NCBI GenBank assembly: GCA_946699065.1
Contig: CAMPDV010000199.1
Coordinates: forward strand, 372,001-436,000
Length of the DNA: 64,000 bases
Source: Loxodes magnus
Lineage: Eukaryota; Ciliophora; Karyorelictea; Loxodida; Loxodidae
Direction of reading: 5' to 3'
Shown: one piece after another, positions 1 through 10,044 of the stretch
Numbering within the stretch: the first letter of the stretch is position 1
Layout of the letters: every line of letters starts with the position of its first letter
Translations under genes and position numbers: made by a program
Notes under the pieces: model-generated
What the model was told of the DNA's origin: nothing
The model's database searches: none
Seen by the model: only the letters and a program-made list of their open reading frames with translations

Positions 1-124
1 AAAAAATAAAGCCGATTAAAAGAAAAGAGTAAGTTTGTCATATTTCAGTATGATTTCAGTTCTAGAACCTCTCAAAAAAAGAAAAGCTGATATAGATCGT
101 TCTGAACATAAGGAAATAGAGTGA
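1..124 (+). CDS. 3' end of an unidentified gene (partial)
   Basis: Only the last ~34 codons lie in the window. The frame reads through a 20-nt intron at 29-48 (GTAAG...CAG), then through a basic stretch (LKKRKADIDRSEHKEIE) to a TGA at 122-124. The Lys/Arg-rich tail could be a nuclear localisation signal, but this is only an inference. It ends 55 bp from the tail of the gene on the opposite strand. Function cannot be assigned. Confidence 0.5.
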
Positions 125-179
125 TAATGAATAAAACTTTTAGTTAATGATATTATATATATTAAAACATATCATCTTT

Positions 180-2213
180 TCATCTTTTCTTTATATAAGC
201 AGTGTACACTTTCTTTCCTACTGAAATCCATTTCGCTATTCCATTTGGAAAAACTTTAATAATGCTTTTATCAGGTAAAATATAATCCTATGATAAAATT
301 ACTTACCTTCCTGTTGTTTTGGAACTCTAGTATTCTTATTTACTAAGCATCAGTTATTTGAATATTTTCTTCTGGGGAGTAGAAATTCTCTATTCCATTA
401 GGATTGATAACTTTAACGCTTCCATCGGGAAATTTTACTAACTTGGATTTATCAGCATTATGAACTTCTTACTATCCTGTTGAGAATTAAATTATCTATA
501 TTAAGACTTACACTAGTTCCATCCTATAGTTTTGTTACAGTTGTTTTAGTAATAGCGTAATAATATACAGAAATCCCTTCTGGAGACACCGATTGAAAAT
601 CTCCATTACGAAACAAAAAGAATTAAAATTACTCTTAGCTTGTCTGCTGTATTATATTAGAAACTTACGCTTTCACATAAATTCTATTATTTACTATGAT
701 TAAGTAAATCTGAACTTATCTCACATAAACCTTCATCGAAGTCATCAACACTGAAACTAAGAGAATCAGAAAGTGAAAGTATATCTTTTTTTTCTTTAAC
801 ATGCTGCTTAGGTTATTTTTTTACTTTACTCTTCATTTTTTCCTATTAAAGGCCAACTCTTTAGTCATTTTTGTTCTTAAATACTTTTTATTCCTTCAAA
901 TTTGTTATTCCTTGCTGCTATCTATTATTTTAAGTAAAAAAACGTTTTTTCTCCTTTTAAGGATGTTAAATTTAAGCTTAAACAGCTTTCTTATTTTAAG
1001 TTATATCAGATTTTTAAATAGGACTGAGTGTTTCACTAAATTTAGATTTTTCAGAGTTATTATTAAGAAATTGGGTTTCATTTTCTCTCTAACTCTATTA
1101 GTTTTCTTAATTCATCTAATTTTAGGTCACTTCTACTAACTTTGGGCCTTTTCCTTATTAAGATAAATCATTTACTTAGGAATTAGAAGCATTGTTACCA
1201 AAATTCATTACATTGGGCATATTAATAACATCAGGCTATTATGGAGAAGGACAAGTTTAAGAGTTTAAAGTGCAGTTAGAAATCAAAGATGGATTAAATT
1301 ATTCAAAAGTATCAAAATATCTAGGAGAGTTTTGCAAATAACTCAATTATTCTTAATTAAACTCATTTTTAGACTCAACATTACTTAGCATTCCCTAGCT
1401 TCCTTAAAGAGATAGAATTATTTTATTAAGATTCTAGTTAAGAAGTTTGAATTATTAATTCTCATCATACAACAAATCACATCGCTATTTTTTGTCGGCT
1501 ATTTCGCTATGAAGACGTTTGATTTCTTCTTTAAACTGACTTACAACACTATAATGATCCTTTTTCTAGTTTTCTAACTCCATTTTATGTTAGTACATTA
1601 ATTACTTTTTAGTAGCTTCTGACTATATTAATTACTTTAGCTAAATTTGAATTTATTGGTGGAAAATTTGGCATTATTTACATTTGTTAAGTATAGAATC
1701 TTACTCATATTAATTGGACTCAGTTTTTTAGGTGTTTGTAAAAATAATTTGTTTTTGCTCTTTTTAAGTTTAGGGTTCGATTTCTAGTTCAAGCAACTCT
1801 TAATCATTGGCATTGCTGTGTCTGATAGGACTCTTAGTAAAACTTTTTTAAATAACCCTTTTCTTATTATTCTAAAACTAAGAAGTTTTTGAAAATACGT
1901 ATTTTTTCCTTTTCTCTTGGAATTTCAAACTATTCTATTTCTTTAATTACTAGCAATTTCAATTTTGCAAGGAGCTAGTAGGTTTCTAACTACAGATAAT
2001 GTTCTTAGTACTTTTTGCATGCTTAGAATAAAGTCCACTCAAATTTCGCTAACCTTCAGTTCTACTTGTCATCTGAGTAGAAGTAGAAAAGGTCTGATTT
2101 TAATTGCTGCTGATGGATCTATCTTCTTAGAAGTTTCCATTAAGTTAATTTTCTCTTAATTTCTTTTAAAGAGTAATAGAAATCACTTTTTATTGAGAGT
2201 TACTTAAAGACAT
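180..2213 (-). CDS. SAS-4/CPAP-like protein with TCP10 C-terminal (G-box) domain
   Basis: About 658 aa. Start ATG at 2213 (MSLSNSQQ), stop TGA at 182-180. Most of the protein is Gln/Lys-rich and looks coiled-coil. The C-terminal ~150 residues hold the repeating beta pattern of the TCP10_C or G-box domain: FRNGDFQSVSPEGISVYYY, then LVKFPDGSVKVINPNGIENF, then IIKVFPNGIAKWISVGKKV. In CPAP/SAS-4 this domain binds STIL/Ana2 and helps build centriole walls, so a basal-body role is likely. Three introns (288-306, 19 nt; 496-511, 16 nt; about 647-668, 22 nt) bring the length to exactly 659 codons, which supports the model. The third intron's acceptor is the least certain. Family call is strong for the domain, moderate for true SAS-4 orthology. 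Confidence 0.75.
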
Positions 2214-2916
2214 TTTTACTATTTATAAGAATTAGGAAATTAATTATAATTTCTAGTCTCATTTCATATCTTTCTTTTACTTTAAAAATTCAAATCTTAT
2301 TTTAAATTGTTGTATTCTATATGCACTTATAACTTATGCTTATCATATCCTAGTCTTTGGCTTTTATTTATATATAAAGTATTTACTATTATAAGCTTAT
2401 CGATATAATGTTTTGAGGGTGTTATGGGTTAATCAATGTGTATGACTATAATTGTAGGTTTAGTACTAAATTTATAATTCATAGCTGAACTTAATATCCT
2501 TGGAATGGAGTAATATTACTTTAGTTAGCGTAATAGTAAGAATTATGCTTAAAAGGCTTATTTAGATGAAGTCTTAAGTATAATTAATTTGGTCAAATGA
2601 TAATTCTATAAGAAAGTAAGCTAAATTAAGCTTAAAGCTAATAATTTGTCTTAATCAAATATATCTGCTAACTAATCAAGAGAACCTCTTTATAATATTT
2701 TTATAGAGCTTATAGTATAAACTTCTGGTGTATAGAGGATAGAAGTATATATACTGCTAAGAAAAATTGAAGGGTTCTAGATAAAGCTATTAGTGTAGTA
2801 GTGGAAGTAAGTGAGATTTTAATAAGCTAAGGGTTTGTAAGATATCTTGAAGGGATGTATTAGAAGCGGTGTATCTAAATATAATTGATTAGTCTGCTTT
2901 GTATATAAAGGATAAA
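2214..2916. other. Intergenic, with one weak open frame
   Basis: Divergent promoter space between the SAS-4-like gene and the next coiled-coil gene. It contains one short open frame on the plus strand (2424-2600, 58 codons) with a hydrophobic start (MGQSMCMTIIVGLVLNLQF). It continues to about 2888 if the TGA is read as Trp. Nothing else supports it as a gene. Confidence 0.3.
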
Positions 2917-4175
2917 ATGCATAGTAGCTTTATTAATAAAAGATATAGAAGAAAAAAGGAAGATCTTCATCTTCCTCTCATAGACAATAGTGTTAGTATT
3001 TAAAGCAAGTAGTGACCAAAAACAAATCGCACTTACTAGGATTCTTTCAGAGCCTAGCTAGACTATGCACTTGGTTAGGATGAAAAAGAATGATCTATAT
3101 AGTATAAATCAAACGTTTTGAAGACTTAGAGCATACTAGCAAGTAAAAGTAGCAATATAAAGACAAAGTGGATCACATAAGCAAAGGAAAAGAATATAAA
3201 GCCTGATTTATTTAAAATAAATTTAGCAATGTAAGCTCTTGAGAAAATACAAAGGTAATTAACCAATTTAGAGAAGATAAAAATTACTAGTCTAGTTTAT
3301 TTGTCATTACTTAGGAAATCATTGCATCCATTTTCATTCCTAAAGAATAAATACCTAAAGAAATTATCAGCATGATAGATCAGCAAAGTGTTGAATCTAT
3401 TCTGAGTGAAGGAGATTCTCTACCTTATTTTTTATTGTATAATGAAATGTTGAATATTATAACCAGTATGAAAGCAGATAAGATGGAATATTTAGAAGAA
3501 AGCAAACAAAAAATAGATTTGTTAAGGTAAGCAATAAGGGAAAAAGACTAAATGATATAGACAATGGAAGATTAGTTGCAAGTCCTCCTAAAGATGTATA
3601 ATATCAATAAAGATTAAATTAATCTAGTGGAGGAAAACTAGAAATTGCTTGATTTAAATTGTCAGCTAAAAAGCTCTCAGCTCAACTATGATTAGAAAGA
3701 GAAAGATCTTCTAAAGGCTATTGAAAAATAGAAAAAGAGAGCCCAAAGATTTAAGGAAGGGTATAGTAAGTAAAAATATGAACTAATTGCAGCTCAAAAA
3801 TAACTTTAAAAAGTTAAAGAAGAAGTCGCTTAGAATAAATAGTTTAACGTCAGATCTGATTATGTTCCTCATCTTGGATCAAGCCAACCTACAAACGCTT
3901 AAACATAATTAACTGAACAAGTGGAAAATTAAGAAAATTAAAACTTAAATAAAAACAAAAAGGAAGATCCGTAGCAAGGAGACTTAACTCCTAGACCTAA
4001 ATGAGATAATCTATTTTAGATTTGTAATATTCCTTATAATAAAGAATCCTCTAGTTTGAAAAACGCACAAATTATAACAGAAGAGTTTTAACGTATAATG
4101 TAATTACACCAAGATTCAGTCGAAAAAAGTAAAAGTTCAAGCAAAATTGAGAATGATGATCCTTAATGCAAGTGA
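2917..4175 (+). CDS. Coiled-coil protein, unknown function
   Basis: 413 aa. ATG at 2917 (MHSSFINKRYRRKKED), one 17-nt intron at 3255-3271 (GTAATTAACCAATTTAG), stop TGA at 4173-4175. Removing the intron gives exactly 414 codons. The N-terminal third is basic. The middle (about residues 150-330) is a Lys/Glu/Gln coiled coil (KMEYLEESKQKIDLLRQAI, then ENQKLLDLNCQLKSSQ). The tail is polar and low-complexity. A TGA at 4002-4004 could be taken for the stop, but the frame stays coding-like beyond it (WDNLFQICNIPYNKESS), so I read it as Trp. No named domain recognised. Confidence 0.7.
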
Positions 4176-4322
4176 TTAGAATAAAACAGCATCTAATATA
4201 ATAATTTTATGGTTTATAAAAGATTCAATGAGACCTAAAGGTGTTATTATCTAAGTTAAGCTTACTAAAGCTATCTTTTTCATTCTATTAATAAAGTCAG
4301 TTGTATAATCTTCTTGAAATAA

Positions 4323-5279
4323 ATGGGATATCCATTAGAAATATTCGTTGACAAAGTATCTTGTGATTATATATGCTAAGTGTGCTAAGATGTTGTATAA
4401 GAAATGACTTAATGTAACTATTGTGAGAAGCTATTCTGTTAAGTGTGTATTTAATCATGTCTATAGAGAAATTAAGATTGTCCTAACTGTAGAAAAAAAT
4501 TTGTAAAAAAGGATAAAATAGGCAAAGTAGTGCTCAACATATATAATGACTTTAGAGTAGAGTGCTAGAAATGTAAAAACACTGTCACTATAGAACGATA
4601 TCGGCATCATATTACTCAAAACTGTCCAAAAATAATAATTGAGAACTTGCAATAAAGAAACAAGCAACTTGAGGAGGAAAATGAATAATTAAAGTAAGTT
4701 ATGAAAAGGATGAAAGATTTAGAAGATACTATAGCTTTATAAAAGTAAGCTTAATAAAACAGTGATGTAACTATCACTTAACTCACGCAATAAAATACTG
4801 AATATTTTAAAAAAATTTAGGAACTTCAATAAAAGATAAACTAATGCAACTGCAAATCGTATTAAAACCTATAAAAATAGTAAAAAGGAATTATCACTAC
4901 AAAGGGAAAACTAATTACTAAGGAATGAACCTTTTATGGAGAAACTCTGGATAATTAGCCCAATGGATTTGGATTACTAATTTACACTAAAGGCATTAAA
5001 AATGTGGGATTCTTTTAAAATGGAAAATTAAACGGACTTTGTGTTTCTTTTAAGTCTAGCAGCAATTAGTTCTATATTGGCGAAGCTTTTAATGACTAAG
5101 CTTAAGGTTGAGGGATTGAAATGAACTATATTGGGGATATGTATTGTGGAGAATGGATAGATAATAAAAAGCATGGTAGAGGGTATTATATTAAATCAAA
5201 TGGAAGTGAAATCAGAGGAGTTTGGAAAAATAATATAGGACCATCTTAATTATTTTAAGTGTCCTTAAATATTATCTGA
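4323..5279 (+). CDS. RING-type zinc finger protein with C-terminal MORN repeats
   Basis: 318 aa, no intron, start MGYPLEIFVDKVSCDY. Residues ~13-58 form a RING-like cysteine set (CQVC...CNYC...CQVC...CPNC). A second Cys/His cluster follows, resembling a TRAF/SIAH zinc finger (CQKC...HH..NC, about residues 80-105). A Gln/Lys coiled coil spans ~105-175, and the C-terminal ~130 residues contain MORN-type repeats (YIGDMYCGEWIDNKKHGRG). RING/TRAF fingers usually mark ubiquitin ligases and MORN repeats bind membranes or cytoskeleton, so a membrane- or cortex-associated ligase is a reasonable inference. Two in-frame TGAs are read as Trp: KEWTFYGE and the MORN motif AQGWGIEM. It follows the coiled-coil gene by ~150 bp on the same strand. 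Confidence 0.75.
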
Positions 5280-6273
5280 GCTAATATCTTCATTCAAGAT
5301 TAATTAAAATAATTATTCTAATTTATCAAACAATTTCAAATCCAAATCTTTAACTTTTATACCATATCGAAGCAAAATATTGTTCTAATCCATATATCAT
5401 AGGTATTTTATGATAATTGATATATTCTGCTTTCATTAATTATAATTAAGATAAAATGTCTTTTCCTTTTAAATAAGGAAAAGTTTAACAAATTCTTCTA
5501 AGCAATTAGCTAGGAATAAAGTCAATTAAAATTAATAATTAAAGCTTTTATATCATCATTAGTATAAGTTGCAACTTCCCATTCTTCAAAGAAAATATTA
5601 AAAGGCATAATGACATATAAGCTTGATTATATCACATCAATATAGCAATAAGCTACTTATATAATAGAATTACATTATAAATATATTATAGCTAGCTAGT
5701 AGCTAATAGCTAATAGCTTTCTTCTAAATTAAATATTTACGTATCTGATTGTATTACTTATATAATATCTTTTATATAAAATATACTTAAAAAGTCTATT
5801 CTATTAATATAAGTAGATATCACAAATTAAGAAGATTAATACATTATATAGTTAGAATATGGATTATTTACTTATACCTAGCCAATTTAATTAATTATCT
5901 ATTTACTGTTCTACAGACTCATTAATTCCTATATCTAGTTATTTGAAAACCTAATTTTAAAATATTTCCAAATTTAAATAATAAGCATATAAAAGCACTT
6001 ATATATCACTATTCTAACTAAGGAGAAAATTGTAAAAGTAAAGTTGTAGGATATATGGGTAGTAAATTCCTTAATATAAGCTATGTATACTAAAGAAAGG
6101 TGTAATTAAATTATATAACAAAAGTAATCAATTAATAATGACTACTCATCTATAATTTTATTTGCTAAGTTCGTTTTTACAAACCATCTAGTTATTATTC
6201 AATGATTTACTTATCTTTAAATCAAAAAAGATTAAATAACTTTATCTAAGGAGCTAATAAGATAGCATCCATC
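5280..6273. other. Intergenic, with a possible small reverse-strand gene at ~5265-5650
   Basis: About 5265-5650 on the minus strand has several overlapping coding-like frames. One starts MPFNIFFEEWEVATYTNDD and another reads GIKVKDLDLKLFDKLEQLF. I could not place introns that join them, so no CDS is given. The rest is AT-rich, with short TAGCTA repeats near 5690-5720, and shows no gene. Confidence 0.3.
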
Positions 6274-6573
6274 ATGGAAAATGAATTCAGCAGATTCTAA
6301 TAAAAATGGAATTAGTTATACCTTAATATTATACAATAAGGATATAAAGTTTCTCATATATATACTAACTTCTTAATACTTCTAACTCTCTATTCATTTG
6401 TAGTCTATAATCCTTAGTACTTAATTTATAAATAAGAATGCTATTTTAAAGATGTTCTTTTATCTCCAGTTAGTTTACATATAACTTTAATAGTCTCTTC
6501 TTATGCTTAATACTTTCTCTCCTTTCTCTTATACTTTATTTTATTATTTCTAAGTCTAAAACTAAGCTGCTGA
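6274..6573 (+). CDS. Possible small two-segment membrane protein
   Basis: An open frame of 99 aa, start MENEFSRFQQKW, stop TGA at 6571-6573, with no internal TGA. The N-terminus is polar. A short hydrophobic segment follows (FLILLTLYSFVVY), and then a long one to the C-terminus (LHITLIVSSYAQYFLSF and onward). It lies 222 bp upstream of the superoxide dismutase on the same strand. No family is recognised, and an AT-rich frame in this code can stay open by chance. Confidence 0.35.
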
Positions 6574-6795
6574 GATGTTTTATTTAGAGGTTAATTTAGC
6601 TTAGTTGAGTGTATTTATTTTAATGATAGTTCTTTAAATAGTAGAAGATATTTAGTGTGTAATGTAGCGTTAGAGAGCTGAATGATTAGAGTTATTTGAT
6701 AAGAGCAATAATTAAAAGTAAGAGATATTGAATTATAGTGAAGGTTTAATTAGAAGTACGATATTTAAACTAAAAAACCTTTTGTTTATAAATAA

Positions 6796-7452
6796 ATGGC
6801 TGAATAAGCAGGCTTCGGTCTTCCAGCTCTTCCATACGCATATAATGCTTTGGAACCTCACTTCGATGAAAGAACCTTAGTAATTCATCATACTAAACAT
6901 CATTAAACTTATATTGATAAGCTTAATGCTGCCTTGACTCCTGAGACTAGAGGTCTAAAACTTGAGGAATTGGTTGTCAATGCTAATAAATATGGTCCAG
7001 CTTTCAGAAAGATGGGTGGTGGACACTATAATCATGCTTTGTTCTGGAAACTATTGAGTCCAAGTCCTAACACAAGTCCTCAAGGTGAATTAAAAAGCAA
7101 AATTGATGAGAGATGGGGTTCATTCGATAAATTTAAGGAAGATTTTAACAACCAAGCAGGTACTCACTTCGGCTCTGGATGGACATGGCTTGGAGTTAAA
7201 CCAGATGGAAGTTTAACTGTAAGCTGCACAACAAATTAAGACAATCCCCTAATGTTAGGAATAGCTGAACAAAACTATTCTCCAATTGCAGTAATTGACT
7301 TATGGGAACATGCCTATTATCTTAAATTTTAGAACAGAAGAGTTGAATACATTAATACATTCTGGAACGTCTTCAACTGGGACAAAGTTGATGAGTTTTA
7401 CAATAAATACGGAAAGAACCATAAGGCAATTCCACAGGAAGAGTTATACTGA
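6796..7452 (+). CDS. Manganese superoxide dismutase
   Basis: 218 aa, uninterrupted, stop TGA at 7450-7452. It converts superoxide to oxygen and peroxide. All parts of an Fe/Mn-SOD are present: the first His ligand in [11 protein letters not shown], the second in [11 protein letters not shown], then GSGWTWLGV, and Asp plus His ligands in IDLWEHAYY. The GGGH motif and the Gln in TTNQDNPLM (residue 148) are typical of the Mn rather than the Fe type. That active-site Gln is encoded by TAA (7237-7239), direct evidence for TAA as Gln. The N-terminus ([19 protein letters not shown]) starts almost at the mature domain, so no mitochondrial presequence is visible. The sequence closely resembles bacterial MnSOD, and transfer from bacteria is possible. 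Confidence 0.95.
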
Positions 7453-8908
7453 AATTCAAATATTTCGAAACTTTAATCTTAATAGCTAGAAAATTTTATA
7501 TATAAATCTTCCTTCTTTAAAGCATATCTACAACACATAGCTCATATAACAATAAAAATATCAATTCCTTATTTAAAAATAAATAGAGCAGGTATATTTT
7601 AATAGCTTAGAGGGCTATATTTATAGCAACAAATCTCTTAAGATATTATTCAATAGTAAAGAAGTTAGAGTATCTTTAAATTTCCAGATATGAGAGTAAT
7701 TGAGATTCTTTTATCCGCTTATTTCTACTTAAATCTAAACTCTTAATGTGGCTTTTTCTATGCTACCATTTTTCTCTTTTTTACCTTTTTTATATTTTGT
7801 CGTAGAATAACTTACTTAAGTATTTTCTAGTTCCCAAAATTTAAATAAATCATGCTTACAAGAAATAACTATATTGATAAGAACTAACCTAAGATATGAT
7901 TATTAGGTACTAGTAGAAAGCTAAGATTTATTAAATATTAGATAAGTCACTCAGAAACTTTTTGATTAAAGTACCAATTACCAAACCATCATAAAGTTAA
8001 GCGTTTAAATATCATTGAATGCACTCTTTAAAAGGATTACTTTTGAAGAAACTTAAGAATTCTAATACTTGAATAATAATCATAAGCAAATGTTCTTAAG
8101 TTAAAAAATTAATATCCCTTAATAAAAAGATATTTATTAATATAGAGGAATAAAGCCTATTATCATTTCTTATTCAATAACTAATTCATTTAAGATGCTT
8201 TGTGGTATTATTTAATAGTGAGAAGTTTTAACTTTCTTGCATATAATCCATTGTAGAAGAAAATTTTTGTATGATCATTGAGCGAAAAAAGTAGAAGAGG
8301 GAGAATTTAAATAGCATTTTTTAAGGTTAATTATTTTGCAGATTTCATTTACTAGCATTTGAATATTTTTTCCATAAAGTTACCAATAAAATACATTGAA
8401 AGTACAAAAGTTTCAGAAATAAAATTGAAAGTTGTAAGAGATTGTAAATTAAATAAAAGTGATAGTTAAAATAAAGATAACTTTATATAACGAAGATTAT
8501 CTTAGTATCTTCGTTAGAAGTTAACAGATTATATTACTCAACTTTGCTTTCGGTATACTAAGAGTTACAAAGTAATTAGAAGATATTTTGCTTATTTGTT
8601 GCTATTCTGACAAAGTAATCAATAGTCAATTAACTCATAAGATCACTTAGAATGATAGTGGATTAAATGTAAAAAGATATATAAAGTTGATAAGCGATAA
8701 GTATGATAATAAACCCTAATTTCTATTAAAAAGGGCTTTTTCATGTAATTTCATAGTGAGATGAAAATATTTTATAAAATAGTAGGAAAGAGTTTTAAGA
8801 TTGATATATCTTAGTTTAAATAATAGATTACTAGTTAAAGCTTAAATCTATAATTTGGACATAGTAATAATAAGTGTGAGTGATTGCACAAATATTGATT
8901 AATTAAAT
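7453..8908. other. Mostly intergenic; doubtful open frames at 7.85-8.66 kb
   Basis: A plus-strand frame from ATG ~7858 to about 8660 stays open if five TGAs are read as Trp. A second, overlapping frame around 8000-8400 is equally open. Five TGAs in ~265 codons is about what chance gives here, and Gly/Ala/Asp are scarce, so I do not call a gene. Confidence 0.3.
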
Positions 8909-9757
8909 ATGTTACTCTAATTTTTTTGATTAATGGTCTATGTGACTGCTAAATGTCCTATCTGATAATGCTCTGATTAAGAATTGACTAATTATTGTTG
9001 GTATGTTTAGACTGTTTAAGATTCTAGCGAATAAGAATAAACTTCTATAGTTGAAGCTGATCAATAATAAGAATAAAAAGATATTTCATAATAGAATTAG
9101 ATTATTTAAGTTGGTCCTTGGTGTTCTGAGCTAGACATGTTTACATGTTATTTGTCAAGGGCTATGAAGAATATATCAGACTCAAAATGTGAAGCTTTTA
9201 ATATTTCACAACTAGTGCATGTTTAAGGAGTAGCCATTGGCTTCATAGATAGATAATGTTCAAATGTGAATTTTAAAACTTATTTTAACTGTGGATAACA
9301 AGCAGACTTTAAAGATAACTATAAGATAAAAAATTGAGATAAGTGTGATACAGATTCTGATTGTGAATCAAATTAATGTTAGTGTGTAGTATCAACTGAT
9401 GGAAAAGGGAGATGCAGCACTAGTAAGCATGACTCATTTTATGTCTAGGCAAAACAGACAGTTTGTGATTCATTCGACTTTACCTTATCATGTTACTTTT
9501 ATGTGATGGCTGTCCTGGGGAACTTGATAACATCTATCGAAGAACACAGGTTTGAGTTAAATTGCTTACATTCTTTTTCCGATATGAATTCTTTACAGGC
9601 TATCTTAGATCATGTAAATGGCAAGCTTTGATATATACATCTAATAATATGTGTACTACTAATTTCCTGCGTAGGAATTTTTTTATACTGCTGCTTTAAA
9701 GACAGAAATGACCATAGCAAATCTACTCATAGAAACGAGCGCATACATGAAGAATGA
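8909..9757 (+). CDS. Secreted or type I membrane protein with Cys-rich ectodomain
   Basis: 282 aa, no intron. The start gives a good signal peptide (MLLQFFWLMVYVTA) with cleavage expected before KCPIWQCSD. The ectodomain (about residues 15-240) has some 18 cysteines, including a tight cluster (DKCDTDSDCESNQCQCVV) that looks like an EGF- or granulin-like disulphide knot. One transmembrane helix follows (IHLIICVLLISCVGIFLYCC), then a short basic, His-rich cytoplasmic tail. This is a plausible ciliate surface protein. No named domain is recognised. In-frame TGAs are read as Trp in the signal peptide, the ectodomain and just before the TM helix; the final TGA is 9755-9757. Confidence 0.75.
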
Positions 9758-10044
9758 TTATTTCAACTTTAACTTTGTTCTTAAAATATATTTCTACTTT
9801 AAAGCGTCTTTTAATTAAGGCTTATTAAACATATAGCTAACCTTTATTTTATCTTACTAATTATAATTCCTTTTCTTTTTGAATGAATCCTCTTATAAAG
9901 TTATTATAATGGCTATATATTTTTTTATAGTATTATTTTATCTTAAAAGATAAAGAGATTAATTTAAGATTGAGACAACAATTTGAAAAGACTTGATATA
10001 ATTTGAATTGCAAAATAATTTTTAGCATAATTATTAATTACATT

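Noticed and set aside
801-1139. Plus-strand open frame of 112 codons in the standard code
   Set aside because: It lies opposite the coiled coil of the SAS-4-like gene and is hydrophobic only because it is antisense to Lys/Glu/Gln codons.
4002-4004. TGA as the stop of the coiled-coil gene at 2917
   Set aside because: The same frame stays coding-like for 57 more codons to a later TGA.
7858-8660. Long plus-strand frame with five TGAs read as Trp
   Set aside because: TGA density equals chance, few Gly/Ala/Asp, and a competing frame is equally open.
8700-8735. AAACCCTAATTT near AAAAAGGG, telomere-like words
   Set aside because: A single occurrence with no tandem array; genes continue on both sides.
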